The notes beneath the pieces were generated by a model. The model saw nothing but the letters and a program-made list of their open reading frames with translations. It was not told the origin of the DNA and made no database searches. Made by a program: the position numbers and the translations under genes. 64,000 nt of DNA from Phymorhynchus buccinoides (taxonomy: Eukaryota; Mollusca; Gastropoda; Neogastropoda; Raphitomidae), in NCBI GenBank assembly GCA_017654935.2, contig CM065682.1, positions 40,579,966-40,643,965 of the forward strand, read 5' to 3'. This document shows, piece by piece, positions 24,028 to 35,880 of this stretch. The stretch's first letter is position 1, and the number at the start of each line of letters is the position of its first letter.

Positions 24028-24165
24028 TTCTTCTTCTTCTGCGTTCCTGGGCCATAAGGCCACAATGGGTATGTATGTGTCCGTTTTCACTGGTGTCCTT
24101 GCTGCATTCAGCCGACACATTCCAATTTCGGAGGAGAAATGCATTGATGAATGCATGCATGCATG
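24028..24165 (-). mobile_element. SINE-like repeat, family B, 3' end only, minus orientation
   Basis: TTCTTCTTCTGCGTTCCTGG, then GGCCATAAGGCCACAATGGG and CAGCCGACACATTCCAATTT, is the reverse complement of the type-1 tail at 20690-20816. It sits between the TYW3 3' end and the 44 bp minisatellite. Confidence 0.65.
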
Positions 24166-24177
24166 ACTTGTATCTGT

Positions 24178-25399
24178 CTTCTGTTTCTATTCTTTTGTTC
24201 TACGGAGTCACAGTCTAGCCTCATCTGTATCAATTCTTTTCTATGGGGTCACAGACTAGCCTCATCTGTATCAATTCTTTTGTTCTATGGGGTCACAGTC
24301 TAGCCTCATCTGTATCAATTCTTTTGTTCTATGGGGTCACAGTCTAGCCTCATCTGTATCAATTCTTTTGTTCTATGGGGTCACAGTCTAGCCTCATCTG
24401 TATCAATTCTTTTGTTCTATGGGGTCACAGTCTAGCCTCATCTGTATCAATTCTTTTGTTCTATGGGGTCACAGTCTAGCCTCATCTGTATCAATTCTTT
24501 TGTTCTATGGGGTCACAGTCTAGCCTCATCTGTATCAATTCTTTTGTTCTATGGGGTCACAGACTAGCCTCATCTGTATCAATTCTTTTGTTCTATGGGG
24601 TCACAGTCTAGCCTCATCTGTATCAATTCTTTTGTTCTATGGGGTCACAGTCTAGCCTCATCTGTATCAATTCTTTTGTTCTATGGGGTCACAGACTAGC
24701 CTCATCTGTATCAATTCTTTTGTTCTATGGGGTCACAGTCTAGCCTCATCTGTATCAATTCTTTTGTTCTATGGGGTCACAGTCTAGCCTCATCTGTATC
24801 AATTCTTTTGTTCTATGGGGTCACAGTCTAGCCTCATCTGTATCAATTCTTTTGTTCTATGGGGTCACAGTCTAGCCTCATCTATATCAATTCTTTTGTT
24901 CTATGGGGTCACAGTCTAGCCTCATCTGTATCAATTCTTTTGTTCTATGGGGTCACAGACTAGCCTCATCTGTATCAATTCTTTTGTTCTATGGGGTCAC
25001 AGACTAGCCTCATCTGTATCAATTCTTTTGTTCTATGGGGTCACAGTCTAGCCTCATCTATATCAATTCTTTTGTTCTATGGGGTCACAGTCTAGCCTCA
25101 TCTGTATCAATTCTTTTGTTCTATGGGGTCACAGTCTAGCCTCATCTGTATCAATTCTTTTGTTCTATGGGGTCACAGTCTAGCCTCATCTGTATCAATT
25201 ATTTTGCTCTATGGGGTCACAGTCTAGCCTCATCTATTTCTATTCTTTTGTTCTATGGGGTCACAGTCTAGCTTAATCTATTTCTATTCTTTTGTTCAAC
25301 AGAGTCACAGTCTAACCTCATCTGTTTCTATTCTTTTGTTCAACAGGGTCACAATCTAACCTCATCTATTTCTATTCTTTTGTTCTTCGGGGTCACAGT
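24178..25399 (+). repeat. Minisatellite, 44 bp unit, about 27 copies
   Basis: The unit begins TTCTATGGGGTCACAGTCTA and continues GCCTCATCTGTATCAATTCT TTTG. Central copies are almost identical, varying at GTC/GAC in CACAGTC and TGTATC/TATATC. The last five or so copies (from about 25200) are diverged, with TTTCTATTC replacing ATCAATTC and CAACAGAGTC variants. The array starts about 250 bp after the TYW3 stop codon. Confidence 0.97.
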
Positions 25400-25782
25400 A
25401 ATGAGCTTGGCTTTGATTATTGAAATCAAGTAATCTCCTTTTGCAGAGGTTTGCGTTGACAAGTGCTTACTAGTCTAACATTGAAATAGACTTTGAACAA
25501 TCAATCAATACTTTTTTGTTAAGTCCTCACACAAAGGATAATTGTGTTGCGGCATGTTACACACATAAACAAGAAACAACTCGACTTTAAAACAACAAAT
25601 AAACACATGCATTAAAGATTTATTTTTTATAATATATACAATATCACCCATTCATATAATCTCTAATAATCTGAGTTATGCCCCTTTTCTCCTTCCCCCT
25701 ACAGTTCCCTAACACACACACACAAAGCATCAGCTCTGTGCTCTCAACCTTATTTATTTCCCACCCAGCCCCTTCACTCAAG

Positions 25783-25815
<33 letters not shown>

Positions 25816-26310
25816 AAACTTTGTTATGAATAGAAACATCTGTATACACATGCTAAAGATTTAAAATGAATTAAACTTAGATAACCATAACTTTAAATAA
25901 ACATAGGTAAAAATAGTGCAATCTCATGCACACTTATGCAAGCCCCCTTCCCCCCTACACATAACCACACACACACGCATGTTAGGGAATTTGTCATTAG
26001 TTTCATATAAAGCACATGAAAACTGAAAAACAGATTACAAAATCTTTAATAACGGTATTAGATATGTAAATAACTTTGATCCATGCATATTAACACAGTC
26101 ATCTTCAACATCAACAAATGTGTCAGTTTAAACACAGCAAAAAACCCATTCACAAATTAAAAAAAAACAAAAACAGAAATGCACCAAACTTTCACATTAT
26201 AAAAATCACAATCAACAAAGCCGGGATAAAGCAGGAACTTTACATTTCAGAGCTCAGAATTTTTGTTTCTTCTAGTTCTATTGATCACTGCCATCACGCA
26301 ATGGTAACAA
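25400..26310. other. Gene-free intergenic stretch with poly-C
   Basis: A/T-rich DNA with no supportable exon. It contains a run of about 28 C near 25786-25813 and CACA-type patches. Confidence 0.6.
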
Positions 26311-26316
26311 TGGTAA

Positions 26317-26725
26317 CAACTCTTCTTCTTCTGCATTCCCAGGCCAAAAGGCCATAATGGGTAAAGTATGTATGTGTCCGTTTCAGTTATCATTGGTCTC
26401 CCCGCTGCGTACAGCCGACACATTCCGATTTCGGGGGAGCTCAAAGGAGAAAAGTTATTTGGAAGATTTTTTGGAAAAAAGGCAGGAGAATGGGCCAATA
26501 AGTCGGAAAGATAGTAGATGACAGAAAGCAAAGGAAAAAGGCAGAGTCAAAGAGGGTGGCAAATTAGAGGAAGTTACAAGCACAGAACTTCCAGAAGGTG
26601 GGGGAACTATTTTTCTGAAAGACCCCCCCCGGTATTCCCACGGGGAGAGACTCGTGGAGGGGGCGGGGGCATCCAGCTCCACATATGGAGGCATGAGGCA
26701 TCCACCCACTGCTCCAGGTAACTGC
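26317..26725 (-). mobile_element. SINE-like repeat, family B, tail type 1, longest copy
   Basis: On the minus strand the copy runs from near 26718 (GGAGCAGTGGGTGGATGCC) through CTTTCAGAAAAATAGTTCCC and the ACCTTCTGGAAGTTCTGTGC block to CGAAATCGGAATGTGTCGGC and a CCTGGGAATGCAGAAGAAGA tail at 26317. It shows the 5' segment lacking in the other copies and a complete (GAA)n-tailed 3' end. Confidence 0.65.
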
Positions 26726-28099
26726 ATATTCATATCTGAATGCAAAGCTAGAAACAGCACAACAGAAGAAATATAGGGTGACTAAAAAAAATTGCAACCC
26801 TCAAATTTGTTCATAAAATCTTTAATTATCATAAAATATTTTTTTCCAGGTTTGTAAACAATGTAGGTAAGACTAGAACCGTGACTTTTTTGTGTGCAAG
26901 ATGCCTTGTACAATTCCATGAACAATCGATTATCATAGCATGCCACAAAGAGAGAAACCCTGAAATTGTCTGCAAACTGTCAATGTCCAGGAAATTACTG
27001 TCTTTTTTGCATCAAAGATATGAAAATTGCGATTTTGTTTGTTTGTTATAAAAAAAAGAAGGTTAAACGGAAACTTATTTTCCAGAATATTCAAGTTGAA
27101 AAACCAAACTGCTGTGACCTTTTATGATTGAATCTTCTTCAAAAACCTGAAAAATGTAAACGATAGCATGATTAAGCCAGGGTAAGACAACAACAACATA
27201 TAGTTGAAACATTTGTAAGATAAATACAATATACTGTATAAACAATATATTGAGTCGCAAGAAATATAACTTTAAAAATCAACAGTGCATGCTTTTAGAA
27301 CCAATCAACACATACAATTAAAAATACAAGAACCTTTGATTATGAAAAAGCATCTTCCAAAAGATTAAAATAATTACCTGCAATTATGAACAGAAACCAC
27401 AATAAGCACCCATGAGATCTTGAGAAACATTATTACATTTATATATATATAAAAAAACTACAACAAGCACACACATAGACATACACACAGACACAGACAG
27501 ACTAGACACACGCATAATTCTAACATACACAGAACTTTACTCTTAACCAAGAGAATTGGGTAAGAAAGCTTTGTATGCATCTGACAAAGCTTGAAGAAGA
27601 AATATTTCCTAATGTTACACACATAAAACAAACAACAGTTACACACACACTCTCATGACAAACAAACAAGAAACAACAACATAAAAACAAACACGCACAC
27701 AAAGCTCAGTGTTAATTCTATCTTCGAAATTAGGAGGTCAGAATCAACCCACAAGTATGCCTCTATAATTTTTCAAGGGTCAGCTGGATATTTAAGGGTG
27801 TCTCTCTTTATAATTTTTATTTAATATTACTTTGAAAAATCCAATGCGGCGGATGGGAAATTCGAGCATCATAGACACACATCTCTGCGAAAGAATTAAC
27901 AATGAAGCTGAACTCACCAATTTCATTTATAAAAATAATCACAAGCAGTGTTTACAAAACGACTCCAAGATGGATTGTACATTTATCTAAAACCACCAGC
28001 TTATAAACACTGCCTTTTTTTTTAAAGGTAACATAATTGTCATAAAAATTACAATAAAACAGTCACAGGTGTTTGTAGAATAATCTAATCCCTTCAATC
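26726..28099. other. ADPRM 3' flank, no gene seen
   Basis: A/T-rich sequence downstream of the ADPRM stop codon on its strand. It may hold the ADPRM 3' UTR near 28000-28099, but I see no distinctive polyadenylation element that fixes the transcript end, and no other exon. Confidence 0.5.
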
Positions 28100-31000
28100 T
28101 CATACATCTTTCGTCTGACGCACACAGTATCTAAGAGGCATGGACACAGAAGGCACCACCCCACTGCCCTCGATCTCCAGCGTTTTATCCTGCAGAAAGG
28201 CTGTGGCATGAGCGTCGATGCCGGGCGGCTTTTCAATGACACCGTTCAAAACGAGGTGATGGATGCCTGCGGAGTCGACACTGTAGGAGCCGTCGTGGTC
28301 GTGGCCCATGATGCAGCCCACCACGCAGCTGTGGGAGTGAATCACCTCCTGCACCTCGGAGTAGTTCCAGGCCAGGCAGGTCCCCAGGTTGTCCGCCAGG
28401 CCCTCCAACTCACGGTGTACCTGAACATGAGCTGTGAATAACCAGAGAAAAAGGGTTTTTATAATGATTAAAATCCAGTCATGAACCAGCCGCCGTGGTG
28501 TAGTGGTTAGCGTCGTGGATTACTGGCTGGGAGGTCTTGGGTTCGAATCCCATCAGAGGCGAGGGTTTTTTCGGTCCTGGACCGACTCCTACCCAGAGTG
28601 AGTGGCTATGGGCTCAATGGGAAGACTGAAACCACACAGTCGAGTTTCATCCGCTTAACGGATGCGATTCTGAGAGTGTTGCTCTAATTGCAAGACCAAC
28701 ACTGCAGGTGTCTGTAGTTCTCGGGCCTGGTTAACGCCGGGATATCATTATGAAAGGAAGCGTAGAATACAGCCCTGCCATGCAGTCTCAGACCGATTCG
28801 GAACTCCATAGCATCATCATCATCGTTATCATCGGCCTCATTTTCCATCAATCATAAAATTAAAAAATGTCTCAAATTCTGTGGCTTTGCATGGTGACCT
28901 CAGTTTCGGTTTCCAATCCAGTCTATGCCTTGGTGCGTTCGGGTCAAAGTCATGGGGATCAGTGTGTTCTGGGGAGCTGTCGGTGGACGGTCGTGGTGGC
29001 GCCCTTGGAGGAGGACCTCACTCACGCTGGCTCCGCGACTAAGAGAATAGTGTCGTCAGTAGGGGGCTTAGTAGGTGGTGTCCTGAACAGGCTCCACTGA
29101 ACTCCACCGAAGTGACTCAGCAGAAGTGCAGTGTCTCCTCGGTTGGTTGCCTCCTGACGGTCTAACATAGATTCGCTCCCCTTGGACTGCTGGTCTCGGT
29201 TTCTGCGACTTGAACAAACCCGGGTGTAGCTGCGAATTGGGATTCGGAACGAGCGGCGTGGGAGCGACGCCACTGTACAGCCCAGAAGATGGGACAGCAA
29301 AAAACAAAAAACAAAATCAAAAAAATCCAGTCATGATATAAACTTCTAATTCTACTTTTGTCAACAAATGCATTTTGACCAGAAATAATAGTAACACATG
29401 AATCTGTATAATAAATGTTCTACTCCAATGCTACAGTGTACTGTCAAGCCAAGATTAGATGTCAAGAAAGACGGAAATTAATGTTTATAGCCTCAGGTTG
29501 TGTTAAACCATGGATGTTCAAATATGGAAATTTGAAAACGTTAAATGTACAAAACGTTTTAAACCATTTGATTTTGCAACGTTCTGAAGATAATTAGTCC
29601 AACAAACATATTGCTGGCAAATCTTGCGTAAATAAATGTCAGTCTTAGCCAGCCATGCTTTCATAAAACAGACTCTAAAAAAGTCACTCCCGTTTCCCGT
29701 GGAACACACAAATGTTATTTATAATAAATAATACATTAAAATATATATACAAGCACAAGACAAACCACAAAGCCCTTAGACTAGACCAAAAACTCACCAG
29801 ATATAAGAACATTCTGCTTTTGGTTGTCAGCATCGGTCAGCTGTTCCTTCAGCCATGCCAACTGCTGTTGTCCAATGCCCCCATTGTAGGCCACAAAGCG
29901 TCTGGAATGCCCCTCCAATCCTGTAGACGAGTTCTTCTCATTGTTATGATTGTTGTCTTCCAGAAGTTTGACTGCCTCCAGTAGATGGGGGTGGTTAGGA
30001 CAGTCGCTGTAGCCAAGCACACCCACATCGTACGAATCCAAGACAACCAGTCTGAGCTGTGGGTGCAGCAGCACTGAATAATACAATGTGTCCCGTCCTC
30101 CCTTGACGTTAGGCAACTTGCTGCAATTAAGTTCCGATTCCAAGCACTCAGAGCGTGTCAGATTGTACAAATCGTGGTTGCCTACCATGTGGTAAGTAGG
30201 ACATGCTAACTCTTTAAACGGTGCCAAGGCATCTTTCAGGGCCTTCTCTGCAGCCTGTTGTCCATATAAACGTTTGTTCAAGCCGTCAACCAGGTCTCCC
30301 AATTGCAAAACACAGGCAAGGTCACTGTATGAGCTTTGCCAACTGGACAAGGTTTTCTTGAGGTATTCCAGGGCATCTCTATAGTATCGTGTTCTGGTTT
30401 TGGCAAAGTTCATGCCAACTTCATGATCAGCATACTGCACATCCGCAATGATTCCAAACACGAGGTGGTACGCTTCAGTCATCATGCGTTCTTGATTTTC
30501 CTGTTAGTGTTAACAAAATATATCATGTACATGTATAATGATACAAAATATAATTAAGCATACTGACTGTTGGTTGTACAATTGGCATTGGCCCAGACAA
30601 TTTAACAACTACATTAGTTTCAGGACTATAAGAGCGAAAGATTACAATGATACAATGAAAAATAAAAATTACGATATTGGCCATGTCAAGAAGTTGAACT
30701 TAGTTACTTGATGGGACACACCAACATTGGATAGTATGTAATTCAGCTGTTCTGTGCACCAGTTCACAAGGTAATGTGAAATTTGTAGCCATCTTCTTCT
30801 TCTTCCGATTGGCGATGTTTATCCTGCCCCACACCCATAGTCTTCGTTTAGACTGCTGTTGGCGCACAGGATGCATGCTATGAGTTCGGGTCATCCATTC
30901 CACCGGCACACACGGCCTACTTGTACCGAATAGTGGAATGGGCTTTAACGTGTCCGCAAGATCTTGTGCGTGCGTTCGCACACAAGACCTCAGTATTAGG

Positions 31001-31677
31001 TCTCATCCGAAGGACCAGGAAATAGGAGTAAAGTATCTTTCCCAAGGATACAACACCGTGACCAGCTGGGTTCGAAACATGACTGATTGCTTAAGTCCTA
31101 CACAAAAATGGCGGGGTACTAAATATGAATCACGCTGTATAAACTTACCAAAAATCAATGTTTATATGCTAATTTAATAATTATGAATTGGATTCTCTGA
31201 ACTTGACAGAGCCCCAGAGGCAAAGAAAGAGATTTAGTACAGTTTGTCAGTTACGCTTGTACTTGTAGGCTGTACATGTGCTGTATTTCAAAGGTACAGC
31301 CAAAGTCTGACTGAACTCAGTCAGACTGCAAGTTTATATTATACTTATATACACTGACAGATGTATTATTTTTATCTCCGTAAAAACTTCCACGGGTTAA
31401 ATTCCGGGTTTCTAAAAATAGACCAACGTGGCAGTAATCAGTGGCTTGTTTCGCAATCCGCAATCGTAGACGTTCACGTAGCCTACTAAATCTAGTACCG
31501 CTAGTACTAGCCTACGGCCACTCCCGGCTTCTGCTTCTGAAAAGACAGTTATTGTTCAACTTCACTTACTTTGGGCTTTAGGTGGACAGCAACGCCAGTG
31601 TTTCGTCTGTTCTTGTATAAACTGTATTTTGCCAGAGATAGCACTGCTTTTCCCCTGATAATCAATCTAATCACCAT
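28100..31677 (-). CDS. ADPRM: ADPRM, Mn-dependent ADP-ribose/CDP-alcohol diphosphatase (3 exons, 380 aa)
   Basis: A calcineurin-like metallophosphoesterase that hydrolyses ADP-ribose and CDP-alcohols. Exons on the minus strand: 31677-31570, 30500-29798, 28431-28100; joins are phase 0 and phase 1 with GTAAGT and GTGAGT donors. Metal-site motifs appear in order: ADVQYAD (Asp56, Gln58), LQLGDLVDG (GDxxDG, about 104-109), VGNHD (142-146), LISAH at the exon 2/3 join (His where other members have SHLP), and GHDHDG in exon 3. LAWNYSEV and NGGIGQQQLAWL are family-typical. The start at 31677 is the first ATG after an in-frame TGA and adds 41 residues before the conserved MMTEAYHLVFG; they are basic and lack acidic residues until position 37. 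A second possible start is ATG 30485. Intron 2 holds a long SINE and intron 1 another SINE. Confidence 0.94.
28470..29336 (+). mobile_element. Long tRNA-headed SINE, 837 bp between perfect 15 bp duplications
   Basis: AAAATCCAGTCATGA occurs at 28470-28484 and again at 29322-29336, bracketing the insert. The insert starts GCCGCCGTGGTGTAGTGGTT (box A-like) and has GGTTCGAATCC (box B) about 50 bp later, a tRNA-derived polymerase III promoter. A middle section ends in CATCATCATCATCG near 28835. A second GC-rich section (28865-29295) runs into an A-rich tail (GCAAAAAACAAAAAACAAAA). The element lies in ADPRM intron 2, antisense to the gene. It is much longer than ordinary SINEs and may be a fusion. 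Confidence 0.85.
30791..31090 (-). mobile_element. SINE with GAAGAAGAA tail (ADPRM intron 1), second family
   Basis: On the minus strand it runs from a box-B-like GTTTCGAACCCAGC near 31077 through TTGGGAAAGATACTTTACTC and CCTGGTCCTTCGGATGAGA to GGAAGAAGAAGAAGATGG at 30791. The same sequence, with its tRNA-like head intact, lies at 48355-48712. This copy lacks box A, so it is 5'-truncated. Confidence 0.75.
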
Positions 31678-33424
31678 TTGAATCTCCTCCAAATACGATC
31701 AAAAGGGCTTAGGTCCTTCACAAGTGCGATGATGCGTCTGTTGTCAAGAAGGGAAACAACTTACAATGATTTTTTTCAACCCCTGTGAGTGACCCTTATA
31801 GACCTACAGGTGTCCATAGACCCCCCTCACCCCGGCGGGGGGGGGGATTGGTCACTATATTTTTCTGAAAGTTTGGTGAGTGTACTTTTCAAATTTAATT
31901 GTTTGCCAAAAATAAAATGAGGGCTACACTATGTAGCCTACACTAACCCTACACTATATATGAAGGGGTCTATTTAGTCAGTGTCAAATATGGGGTAGGG
32001 GTAGTAAAAATCGTAGAAAGAACTCGATTTATATTATAAACCAATAATTTTACTATTGTGAGATTAAGGAATATTAGTGCGATGATTTGGGAGTTCTACA
32101 GCATGGCTTACTGAAATGTGTAAGTACTTCCGGTTTGTTTTGTCTTGAACTTAGGACAAATCACAAAAACCAGCAAAACCAATCTTTTACTGATAATGTT
32201 TAGTCTAAAACGGCCATTAGCATTTAATAATGTTGATTTTTAAGCAGCTATGGACATCTTTGGTATTTCTACAACCTTTTCATGCCCACAATTGTTCACT
32301 TCCGGTATGAACTTTGTTTTAGAGCTTTGATTTTGATTGGTTGTTAACTCATGCAACAAAGACGACATAATTTACAGTCAGTTTAATAATTACAAAGACG
32401 CTTATTAAATTGATTTAATCAATATGATCATTCTTTTGTCCATTCTTCCATTAAAAATATGTCATGTACAAAATTAACGGTTTTAACGGTCACAAATGAA
32501 ATTTCCATATTCTGAATATTTCAAGTACTATTTCACAGTAGTTTAGTTTTGTATTTTTGCTCAGACCTGATCTTCCTTAATTATTTGAAGGAGATGGCAA
32601 TTTCAGTTAAAATAGAAAGTTAAATAACGGTCAAAAACAGTCAATAGCTCTCCTTCAATCAAATCTCATTGACATCTCTTTCATTCAAATCTAGTAAATT
32701 AAAGGAACTTTTTTTTATACAGTCTCCTCGCTGAAGTGTAGAAGTCGAACATCATATTATTTTCCATCTACGTTCTTCCAATGATTCTGTTAATGGGCTT
32801 TTTAGGCGAAGTTATTGTCATTAGCGCTTGACACAGTGCTTCATTTGAAGGCTGTTTCTAAGCAATGTCAAACTCACTCTCTTTTGCACAGCAAAAAATA
32901 GATTATTGCCTTCTATTGATAAAGTAAAGTGCTATAAGCGAGTAGAGTGGTCACCAGTGGGGCGACCAGAAGCGCTCATTCAGTAATTAAAGATTATTAA
33001 CACGTTTAAAAATCAAAATGGAATATTTTAATTATCAGATTTATCAGAAATTATGGCACCTATTTTAAAGCAATTTGGTTAGACACATTTTAAATGCAAC
33101 CTTTAATTTTAAACATTCAGAAGAGTAGGCCTCATTGCGATCATTTAATTATATCCAACATTGTTACATCTGTTTTTTTCCGTTACATACGTTATTATGG
33201 CTCATGAGCTGAACGGCGAATGACGGAATATTTTTTAGTGCTGAATATTTCACGAAAAAATGTCACAATGTTAACCATTTCGGGTCCTCAGTTGCCAAAG
33301 TGCATTAAGTATTTGAATGCCATTTTACTGTCAAAATGAACCAAAAAAAACCGATTATATTTAACCCATGATATACAATTTTCTTTCGTAGCTGAAGTAT
33401 GATTTCTTGCTAGCAGGCCTATTG

Positions 33425-33640
33425 GGGTTTGCAACAAACACCTTTTGCAAGAGTGAATGCCCTTGGAGGGTGGGGGAAGATGGTTAAGTACTGACCAGAC
33501 AGGGGGATAACTCTCGCCAATAACCCCTATTTGATGCCACTAAATGGCTGCCTTTCGCAAGAGTGAATGCCCTTGTCAGTACTGACCAGCAAGAGCAATT
33601 ACTCTCACTGTCAAGGGCATTAATAACCCTAGTTGCAAAG
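33425..33640 (+). repeat. Imperfect tandem duplication
   Basis: GCAAGAGTGAATGCCCTTG occurs near 33448 and 33556, each followed by GTACTGACCAG; CAAGGGCATTAATAA then follows in inverted sense near 33613. Confidence 0.65.
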
Positions 33641-33689
33641 GCGTACTCTACTTCTCTGCCTCAGTCTCTCGGTATTGGTCTGTCTGTTT

Positions 33690-33714
33690 TTCTCTCTCTC
33701 TCTCTTTCTCTCTG

Positions 33715-33782
<68 letters not shown>

Positions 33783-33806
33783 TCTCTCTGTCTCTCTGTC
33801 TCTCTG

Positions 33807-33899
<93 letters not shown>

Positions 33900-33900
33900 C
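33690..33900 (+). repeat. (CT)n tract with TGTC interruptions
   Basis: About 200 bp of CT with sporadic G breaks. Long Leu/Ser frames across it are artefacts. Confidence 0.95.
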
Positions 33901-34205
33901 TTTCTGTCTCTCTTCTTTCCTTTACACCTTCCGCCTCTTTCTCCCTCAGCTTTCCGTTTCTGTCTTTGCCTGTCTCCCTGTACTATTTCTTTCTCTGCAC
34001 CACCACTCTCATTCCCCTCCTCATTACTCCCTCTCCTATTTTCTTCTTCTTCGCTTTCTTCTTCTTTTCTTACTCAAATGTTCTGTCTTTCCTGCATGCT
34101 CACTTATATTCTGTCCCTTTACCTCGCATTAATTTTGTTACTTGTCTATATACAACGCTGAGTTCATTATGTATCTGTTTATATTGATATGGTTTTTGTT
34201 TTATA

Positions 34206-34310
34206 TTAGGTATTAGGTACTTTATAGTCACAGAGGCGTCTCTGTGAAATTCGGGTTGCTCCCACCTGGAGAGCGCGTCGCAGCCAGAGGCGCGCCACCC
34301 ATTTTTTTTT
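34206..34310 (+). mobile_element. Short repeat, family C (SINE-like)
   Basis: CAGAGGCGTCTCTGTGAAAT, then CCTGGAGAGCGCGTCGCAGC and a CCACCCATTTTTTTT end, matches 49974-50082 and, in reverse complement, 16212-16310. A run of G follows at about 34347-34369. Confidence 0.65.
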
Positions 34311-34770
34311 ATTTTTTTTTGGCATGCGATTTTTGTCATTGATGAGGGGGGGGGGGGGGGGGGGGGGGGTAAAATTTTGACCAAATGAAAACTTTTTTGT
34401 TGCCACTGGGTTTAACGTATGCTAAGTGCATGGGCACACTGGACCTCGGTTTATCGTCTCATCCGAAATATATAAATTATGTTTGTATGCATGGCGTTAA
34501 TGTTGTACCTTTCCTGCATGCTATGTGTATGCAGGAAATGCGAAATAATTCCCTTTTTATGAATATGCTTCATGTGATTGTGTGTTTTTAGATCCTGTAC
34601 TATTCTGTGTGTATTTTGTTTCCCTTCTTTGTGTCTTTCCTCCATTTTATCTTGCAGGTTTTGTTCTTGTTCTATTTTTTAAACGGCAAGTATGAGAAAT
34701 GGACAGTCCATGAACAGTCCATGCAAACACTGGTACCAGTGTAAAGTTAATGTTCATAGGCATTCCTCTC

Positions 34771-35098
<328 letters not shown>

Positions 35099-35408
35099 AT
35101 CTCTGGTTTAATTAAACGTTTTTGTTGTCTTTACATAACAAACATACATAGCAACTAAACTGAAGCCACAACAAGCTAGAAAAAGTGCATATCAGACAAC
35201 ATAGACGGACTTGAATAACTATATGCTTCAATCAAAATGAACAAAAGACACATTCTTGTGGAAAAAAGTACATTTTGCTAGTGATGGTTTTTGCCTGTCT
35301 GTTTTTCGTTTATAAAAATATTGTTTAATATTCATGTGTATAAAATATTTTGTACTAGTACGTATACAAAATAAAGTTCAGCATAACTCATTTCCTTCAT
35401 CCATAAAT

Positions 35409-35590
35409 ATTGTGGCAGTACCATAGCCGATGAGGTTTATCCGAGGCGTGGTTACTGCTACTCATATCTGTATTAAAAAAAAAGATCGGGACTTTACTGG
35501 TTAAGCACTGCCTCCGGGTACTGCCCCCAGTATTGTTCCCACCATCTTTATATTTACAAATGTCCCACATGGCCGAAGAGGGCGTAAAAC
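35409..35590 (-). repeat. Dispersed repeat, family D, minus orientation
   Basis: It matches the reverse complement of 11679-11870: CATAGCCGATGAGGTTTATC at one end, GGCCGAAGAGGGCGTAAAAC at the other, with CTGCCTCCGGGTACTGCCCC between. Confidence 0.65.
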
Positions 35591-35648
35591 CCTATTTTCA
35601 CTTCCTTCATCCAGCGTATTGGTGAACTACCTTTGCGGTTTTGCAACC

Positions 35649-35658
<10 letters not shown>

Positions 35659-35683
<25 letters not shown>

Positions 35684-35717
35684 TTTGCTCGTGCGTACAC
35701 GCGCACATGCGTTTGCG

Positions 35718-35796
<79 letters not shown>

Positions 35797-35880
35797 ATGT
35801 GTGTGTGTGCGTGTGTGTGCGTGCGTGTGCGCGTTCGTGTGCGCCGGTGCGAGCGTACTTGCACGCACGCGCGCGTGTGT
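35659..35880 (+). repeat. (CT)n and (GT)n/(GC) microsatellites
   Basis: A short CT run (35659-35683) and about 35 GT units (35726-35795) continue into GTGC alternation to about 35880. Confidence 0.95.

Noticed and set aside
24178..25399. CRISPR-like look of regular repeats
   Set aside because: The 44 bp units are contiguous with no unique spacers, next to a metazoan gene; it is a minisatellite.
28208..28441. 77-codon plus-strand frame
   Set aside because: It is the antisense shadow of ADPRM exon 3.
28489..28561. tRNA gene with box A and box B
   Set aside because: The tRNA-like sequence is the head of a retroposed unit with target duplications; an acceptor stem and standard cloverleaf were not convincing.
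33563..34187. Long Leu/Ser-rich frames (up to 189 codons)
   Set aside because: They are translations of a (CT)n tract; no composition or motif independent of the tract.
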